A stretch of DNA of 64,000 bases from Rhodanobacter sp. T12-5 (GTDB lineage Bacteria > Pseudomonadota > Gammaproteobacteria > Xanthomonadales > Rhodanobacteraceae), in contig NZ_NPKN01000009.1 in the NCBI RefSeq assembly GCF_008329435.1, positions 1-64,000 of the forward strand. Reading direction: 5' to 3'. The notes under the pieces are model-generated. The model was not told where the DNA came from, made no database searches, and was given only the letters and a program-made list of their open reading frames with translations. This document shows positions 59,936-64,000 of the stretch, piece after piece. Numbering within the stretch: the first letter of the stretch is position 1; each line of letters starts with the position of its first letter. Position numbers and translations under genes: made by a program.

Positions 59936-60970
59936 TCAGGTCCAGGAGCAAACGACCTTGCCGCAGGTGCCGGCATCCATCAGGTCGAAACCCTTCTGGA
60001 AATCGTCGATCGCGATCTGGTGGGTCAGCACCTTCTGCAGCGGGAAGCCGGTCAGCACCATCTGGGTCATCTTGTACCAGGTCTCGTACATCTTGCGGCC
60101 GTAAATGCCCTGCAGGGTGAGACCCTTGAAGATCACCTTGTCCCAGTCGATGCCGGCGCCGCGCGGCATGATGCCGAGCATGGCGACTTTGCCGCCGTGA
60201 TACATGCACTCGAGCATGTCGTTGAAAGCGCGCGGGTTGCCGCTCATTTCCAGGCCCACGTCGAAACCCTCGATGTGCAGGTCCTTGACCACGTCGCGCA
60301 GCGACTGGTTGGTCACGTTCACCACGCGGGTCGCGCCCATGTCGGCGGCCAGCTTCAGCCGGTAGTCGTTGACGTCGGTAACCACCACGTTGCGGGCACC
60401 GACGTGCTTGGCGATGCCGGCGGCGATGATGCCGATCGGGCCCGCGCCGGTGATCAGCACGTCCTCACCGATCAGGTCGAACTCCAGTGCGCAGTGCGTT
60501 GCGTTGCCGTACGGGTCGAAGAACGCGGCCAGTTCGGACGGGATCTGGTCCGGTATCGGCCACAGGTTCGAGGCCGGCATGGTCATGTATTCGGCGAACG
60601 CGCCGTTGCGGTTCACGCCGATGCCGATCGTGTTCGGGCACAGGTGCTGGCGACCGGCGCGGCAATTGCGGCAATGGCCGCAGACGATGTGGCCTTCGGC
60701 CGAGACGCGGTCGCCGATCTTGTAGCCGGTCACGCCCGGGCCGATCTCGACGATGCGGCCGACGAATTCATGGCCGATGGTCAGGCCCGGCTTGATCGTG
60801 CGCTGGCTCCACTCGTCCCACTTGTAGATGTGCAGGTCGGTGCCGCAGATCGCGGTCTTCTCGATCTTGATCAGCACCTCGTTGGGACCGACCACCGGCA
60901 GTGGTACTTCTTCCATCCAGATGCCCGCTTCGGGCTTGCGCTTGACCAGGGCTTTCATCGTCTGCGACAT
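59936..60970 (-). CDS. tdh: L-threonine 3-dehydrogenase
   Basis: 344 residues (E. coli Tdh 341). A zinc-dependent medium-chain dehydrogenase: catalytic Zn motifs [15 protein letters not shown] (Cys about 42) and IGHEFVG; structural Zn cluster [15 protein letters not shown] (about 97-111); NAD fold [13 protein letters not shown]. It oxidises L-threonine to 2-amino-3-ketobutyrate, the substrate of Kbl encoded at 49403-50602. The start MSQTMKAL at 60970 matches the family. It is a single gene; the 59647-59935 stretch beyond its stop has no recognisable gene. Confidence 0.96.
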   Translation of the reverse strand: MSQTMKALVKRKPEAGIWMEEVPLPVVGPNEVLIKIEKTAICGTDLHIYKWDEWSQRTIKPGLTIGHEFVGRIVEIGPGVTGYKIGDRVSAEGHIVCGHCRNCRAGRQHLCPNTIGIGVNRNGAFAEYMTMPASNLWPIPDQIPSELAAFFDPYGNATHCALEFDLIGEDVLITGAGPIGIIAAGIAKHVGARNVVVTDVNDYRLKLAADMGATRVVNVTNQSLRDVVKDLHIEGFDVGLEMSGNPRAFNDMLECMYHGGKVAMLGIMPRGAGIDWDKVIFKGLTLQGIYGRKMYETWYKMTQMVLTGFPLQKVLTHQIAIDDFQKGFDLMDAGTCGKVVCSWT

Positions 60971-61078
60971 GGGGAGTCCGTCAGTTGGCCCGCGCAGCGG
61001 GCGGGGAAGCGCCAATTATAGATCCATCGACGCGAGTCCCGGCGGGTCGCCACGCGACGCACCCTTTACACTCTGCCG

Positions 61079-62044
61079 ATGCCGATCGACACCCGCCCGC
61101 TCGCCATCTTCCTGATGGGCCCCACCGCCTCGGGCAAGACCGCGCTGGCCTGCGAGTTGAGCGAGCGTTTCCCGCTGGAGCTGGTCAGCGTCGATTCGGC
61201 GCTGGTCTATCGCGGCATGGACATCGGCACGGCCAAGCCGGATGCGGCGACACTGGTGCGCTATCCGCATGCACTGGTCGACATCCGTGATCCGGCGCAG
61301 CCGTATTCGGCGGCGGATTTTCGCGCCGATGCGTTGCCGCTGATGCGGCAGATCAGCTCGCGGGGCAGGGTGCCGCTGCTGGTCGGTGGCACCGGGCTGT
61401 ATTTCCGCGCGCTGCAGCAAGGCTTGTCCGATTTGCCGGAAGCCGACCCGGCGACCCGTGCGCGACTTGCCGCGCTGGCCGCGCAGATCGGCTGGCCAGC
61501 CATGCATGCACGGCTGGCCGTGCTGGATCCGGTTGCCGCCGCGCGCATCGACCGCAACGACGTGCAGCGTTTGCAGCGTGCGCTGGAAGTGATCGAGCTG
61601 ACTGGCCGGCCGCTGTCCGCACTGCAGCGCGGCGGCAGCGGCGAGCCCTTTCCGTGGCGCGTACTCAAGCTGGCCTTGCTGCCGGCGGATCGCGGCGTGT
61701 TGCACGAGCGCATCGCGCAGCGTATCGACGCGATGCTGGCGGCAGGTTTTCTCGACGAGGTGCGCCAGCTGCGTGCACGCGGCGACCTGCACCCCGAGCT
61801 GCCGGCCATTCGTGCGGTTGGCTATCGGCAGGCGTGGGAGCACCTGGACGGCCATGCCAGCCTCGCCGAATTTCGCGACCGCGCCATCTTCGCCACCCGC
61901 CAGCTGGCCAAACGGCAGATCACCTGGCTGCGCAGCGACCACGCAGCGCGCCTGTTCGAGCCTGATCGCCCCGGCCTGGGCGCGCGAATCATCGACGCCA
62001 TGCAGTTGTTTCTGGGTACGGCCGACCGGTTGGATGCACGCTGA
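61079..62044 (+). CDS. miaA: tRNA dimethylallyltransferase
   Basis: 321 residues. P-loop [11 protein letters not shown] (about 14-24), the [16 protein letters not shown] substrate loop and [13 protein letters not shown] are MiaA signatures. It adds the isopentenyl group to A37 of tRNAs reading UNN codons. A weak ribosome binding site precedes the ATG at 61079. It starts the miaA-hfq-hflX cluster, conserved in gammaproteobacteria; here mutL is not upstream and instead tdh is divergent. Confidence 0.95.
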   Translation: MPIDTRPLAIFLMGPTASGKTALACELSERFPLELVSVDSALVYRGMDIGTAKPDAATLVRYPHALVDIRDPAQPYSAADFRADALPLMRQISSRGRVPLLVGGTGLYFRALQQGLSDLPEADPATRARLAALAAQIGWPAMHARLAVLDPVAAARIDRNDVQRLQRALEVIELTGRPLSALQRGGSGEPFPWRVLKLALLPADRGVLHERIAQRIDAMLAAGFLDEVRQLRARGDLHPELPAIRAVGYRQAWEHLDGHASLAEFRDRAIFATRQLAKRQITWLRSDHAARLFEPDRPGLGARIIDAMQLFLGTADRLDAR

Positions 62045-62201
62045 CGGCCGGTTGTTGCCGCCAGCGTGATCCAGTCCACTTGGCCAACGCAAAAATCTCC
62101 TTTCATCAAGCACTTGAAAGCAGTTACCATCCAGACATGTTGGGCCGGGGCGCCATCGGCGTTTTTTCCCGGACCTGTCCGTGGCAAGGGGAGAACAAGA
62201 A

Positions 62202-62498
62202 ATGTCCAAAGGGCAATCGTTGCAGGATCCGTTTTTGAATGCGTTGCGGCGCGAACGCGTGCCAGTGGCCATCTATCTGGTCAACGGCATCAAGCTGCAG
62301 GGGACGGTCGAGTCGTTCGACCAGTTCGTGGTGTTGCTGCGCAACCAGGTGAGCCAGATGGTCTACAAGCACGCCATCTCCACCGTGGTGCCGAGCCGCA
62401 ACGTGCGCATCGGCAATGGCCACGACGGCCATGAAGGTCACGAGGGGCACGACAGTCATTCCGACGCGCCGGCGGGTTCCGCCGAAGCGGCAGCTTGA
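62202..62498 (+). CDS. hfq: RNA chaperone Hfq with a His-rich tail
   Basis: 98 residues. The Sm core is canonical: [29 protein letters not shown] and [14 protein letters not shown] (about 7-70). The C-terminal tail is unusual: [20 protein letters not shown] holds five His spaced by Gly/Asp/Glu and could bind metal or tune RNA release. AAGGGGAGAA lies about 6 bases before the ATG at 62202. It follows miaA by 157 bases and precedes hflX by 59. Confidence 0.97.
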   Translation: MSKGQSLQDPFLNALRRERVPVAIYLVNGIKLQGTVESFDQFVVLLRNQVSQMVYKHAISTVVPSRNVRIGNGHDGHEGHEGHDSHSDAPAGSAEAAA

Positions 62499-62557
62499 TT
62501 GACGGGCTTCCAGCCCGCATGAAGTGGGTTCGTGCCTGAAAGAGATCACTCCCACTC

Positions 62558-63859
62558 GTGTTTGACCGACAAAAGAAAGGCGATCGCGCCGTCCTGGTCC
62601 TGCCGCATTCCCGCGGCGAAGGCGATACGGCGCGTCGCGCCGAGGAATTCGCCGAACTGGTGAAGTCCGCCGGCGCCGAGGTGCTGGGGGTGATCCCGGC
62701 CCGGGTCGAGGATCCCAATCCGCGCTACTACATCGGCACCGGCAAGGCCGACGAGGTCGCCGAGGCGGCGCGTGCGCTGGACGCCGACCTGGTGCTGGTC
62801 GACCACCTGCTGACTCCGGTGCAGGAGCGCAACCTCGAGAAGCACCTGGGCATCCGTGTGGTCGACCGTGCCGGCCTGATCCTGGACATCTTCGCCCAAC
62901 GCGCGCGTTCGCACGAAGGCAAGCTGGAAGTGGAGCTGGCCCAGTTGAAACATCTGGCGACGCGGCTGGTGCGCGGCTGGACCCATCTGGACGCCCAGCG
63001 AGGCGGTGCCATCGGCAACCGCGGCCCCGGCGAAACCCAGCTGGAAACCGACCGCCGCCTGCTCGGCGAGCGGGTCAAGATGCTCACCAAGCGGCTGGAA
63101 AAGGTGCAGACCCAGCGCGGACAGCAGCGTCGCTCCCGGCTGCGCAACACCGTGCCGCGCGTGGCCCTGGTCGGCTACACCAATGCCGGCAAGTCGACCC
63201 TGTTCAATGCGCTCACCACCGGCGACGTCTACGCCGCGAACCTGTTGTTCGCCACGCTCGACCCCACCGTGCGCAAGCTGGAGGACCTCAGCTGCGGCCC
63301 GGCCGTGCTGGCCGACACCGTCGGCTTCATCCGCGAGCTGCCGCACGATCTGGTCGCCGCGTTCCGCGCCACCCTGGCCGAGGCGCGCGACGCCGACCTG
63401 CTGCTGCACGTCAGCGACGCCGCCGACGAGGAGCGCGATCACCTGCACCGCGTGGTCGACAACGTGCTGGAGGAGATCGACTCCGGCGAGGTGCCGCAGC
63501 TGCACGTGATGAACAAGATCGACCTGGCCGGTGCCGAGCCGCGGATCGACCGCGACGCCGCCGGCAAGCCGGTGCGGGTGTGGCTGTCCGCAGCCACCGG
63601 TGTCGGCCTCGACCTGCTGCGCCAGGCGTTGGGCGAACTGCTCGGCGGCGAGCGGGTGCAGTCCGCACTGCAACTGCCGTTGACGGCCGGCCGGCTGCAT
63701 GCCCGCCTGAAAGCGGCGGGCGCGATCAGCAACGAAACCGTGGACGAGCATGGCTGGCAGTTGCACATCGACGCGCCACGCAGCGTGATCGCCCCGCTCA
63801 GCGGCGGCAACGAGGCCGAAACCCTGTTGCTGCGCGAGCTGCTGGCCGTGGCGGAGTGA
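62558..63859 (+). CDS. hflX: Ribosome-splitting GTPase HflX
   Basis: 433 residues. N-terminal HflX-specific domain with the NPRYYIGTGKADEV motif, a Gly-rich ERGPGETQLETDRR-like segment (NRGPGETQLETDRR), and a G domain with G1 VGYTNAGKSTLFNAL (about 203), G3 DTVGFIRELP and G4 NKID. It dissociates stalled or heat-damaged ribosomes. The start is GTG at 62558. The final domain (about 365-433) is the family's C-terminal part. hflK-hflC usually follow; the window ends 141 bases later. Confidence 0.95.
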   Translation: MFDRQKKGDRAVLVLPHSRGEGDTARRAEEFAELVKSAGAEVLGVIPARVEDPNPRYYIGTGKADEVAEAARALDADLVLVDHLLTPVQERNLEKHLGIRVVDRAGLILDIFAQRARSHEGKLEVELAQLKHLATRLVRGWTHLDAQRGGAIGNRGPGETQLETDRRLLGERVKMLTKRLEKVQTQRGQQRRSRLRNTVPRVALVGYTNAGKSTLFNALTTGDVYAANLLFATLDPTVRKLEDLSCGPAVLADTVGFIRELPHDLVAAFRATLAEARDADLLLHVSDAADEERDHLHRVVDNVLEEIDSGEVPQLHVMNKIDLAGAEPRIDRDAAGKPVRVWLSAATGVGLDLLRQALGELLGGERVQSALQLPLTAGRLHARLKAAGAISNETVDEHGWQLHIDAPRSVIAPLSGGNEAETLLLRELLAVAE

Positions 63860-64000
63860 CACCCTCGACTCCGTCCGGCTCTGCTAGAATATCCAGTGTT
63901 TGTGCGGCCCTTCCGAAGGGTTTGCGCAACTCATCGACAGCTTCGGCTGAATCTCATGTGTAACCCGGTTCGACGTGTGTTCCGGCCGTGGTTGCCGGCC
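63860..64000. other. Intergenic region at the window end
   Basis: Holds a ctagaat box (63884-63890) that could be the -10 of the next gene and a short hairpin cccttccgaaggg (63907-63919). No gene start visible before the edge. Confidence 0.4.

Noticed and set aside
61090..62298. Minus-strand frame of 418 codons opposite miaA
   Set aside because: Shadow of miaA and hfq; no start or motif support.

Overview
The window reads as a chromosome segment of a GC-rich gammaproteobacterium, most likely Xanthomonadales and probably Rhodanobacteraceae (Rhodanobacter, Dyella or Frateuria type). This placement is an inference from gene content (purB, fumC, scpA-scpB-rluB, acnA, typA, mdh, ahpC-ahpF, prpB-prpC-prpD, miaA-hfq-hflX), strong GC bias at third codon positions, and paired intergenic repeats of the 'gtaggagc...gctcctac' kind common in that group. 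No rRNA, tRNA or CRISPR array was found.

Layout. 1-1300 is an accessory edge: a short minus-strand array of integron gene cassettes with two well-formed attC sites and one collapsed site, and no integrase in view. The last visible cassette is interrupted by an IS3-type element that runs off the window. 1558-4620 holds purB and fumC. 4936-8293 is a five-gene operon (small exported protein, YtrA-type GntR regulator, ABC ATPase, ABC permease, lipoprotein) under one clear promoter that overlaps a near-perfect palindromic operator. 8610-25633 is mostly housekeeping: YtcJ-like amidohydrolase, azoR with a divergent LysR, an aminotransferase/omega-amidase pair, arsC-like, rluB-scpB-scpA, a PilZ protein, fadD, acnA and an OxyR-like regulator lacking the redox cysteines.

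25641-29620 is the second accessory region. A decayed copy of the typA 3' end lies about 4 kb before the intact typA in the same orientation, so the intervening DNA looks like an insertion at typA. It carries a WYL-domain regulator, a two-gene unit overlapping by ATGA (a YaaW/UPF0174 protein and an unrecognised one-helix membrane protein), and a frameshifted minus-strand HEPN-like remnant. It is more A/T-rich than its surroundings. This is the best candidate here for an uncharacterised, possibly defensive, system.

29620-50602 returns to core metabolism: typA, a secreted 3-hydroxybutyrate-oligomer hydrolase, cyclophilin, a GlsB-type protein, an aminotransferase, mdh, ahpF/ahpC, a dicarboxylate/glutamate symporter, and methylcitrate-cycle genes prpB-prpC and prpD. 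Between prpC and prpD lie an XRE/DUF2975 pair and a TerC gene preceded by a yybP-ykoY (manganese) riboswitch. An OmpA-family porin, a small-subunit-type pseudouridine synthase and kbl follow.

50709-59646 is a signalling block: two hybrid histidine kinases (one of about 1612 residues with eight HAMP units encoded by an exact 276-bp tandem periodicity), then a small winged-helix-like protein, two small membrane proteins and a CheY-like regulator. It separates kbl from tdh, which are adjacent in many bacteria. The window ends with tdh, miaA, hfq (with a His-rich tail) and hflX.
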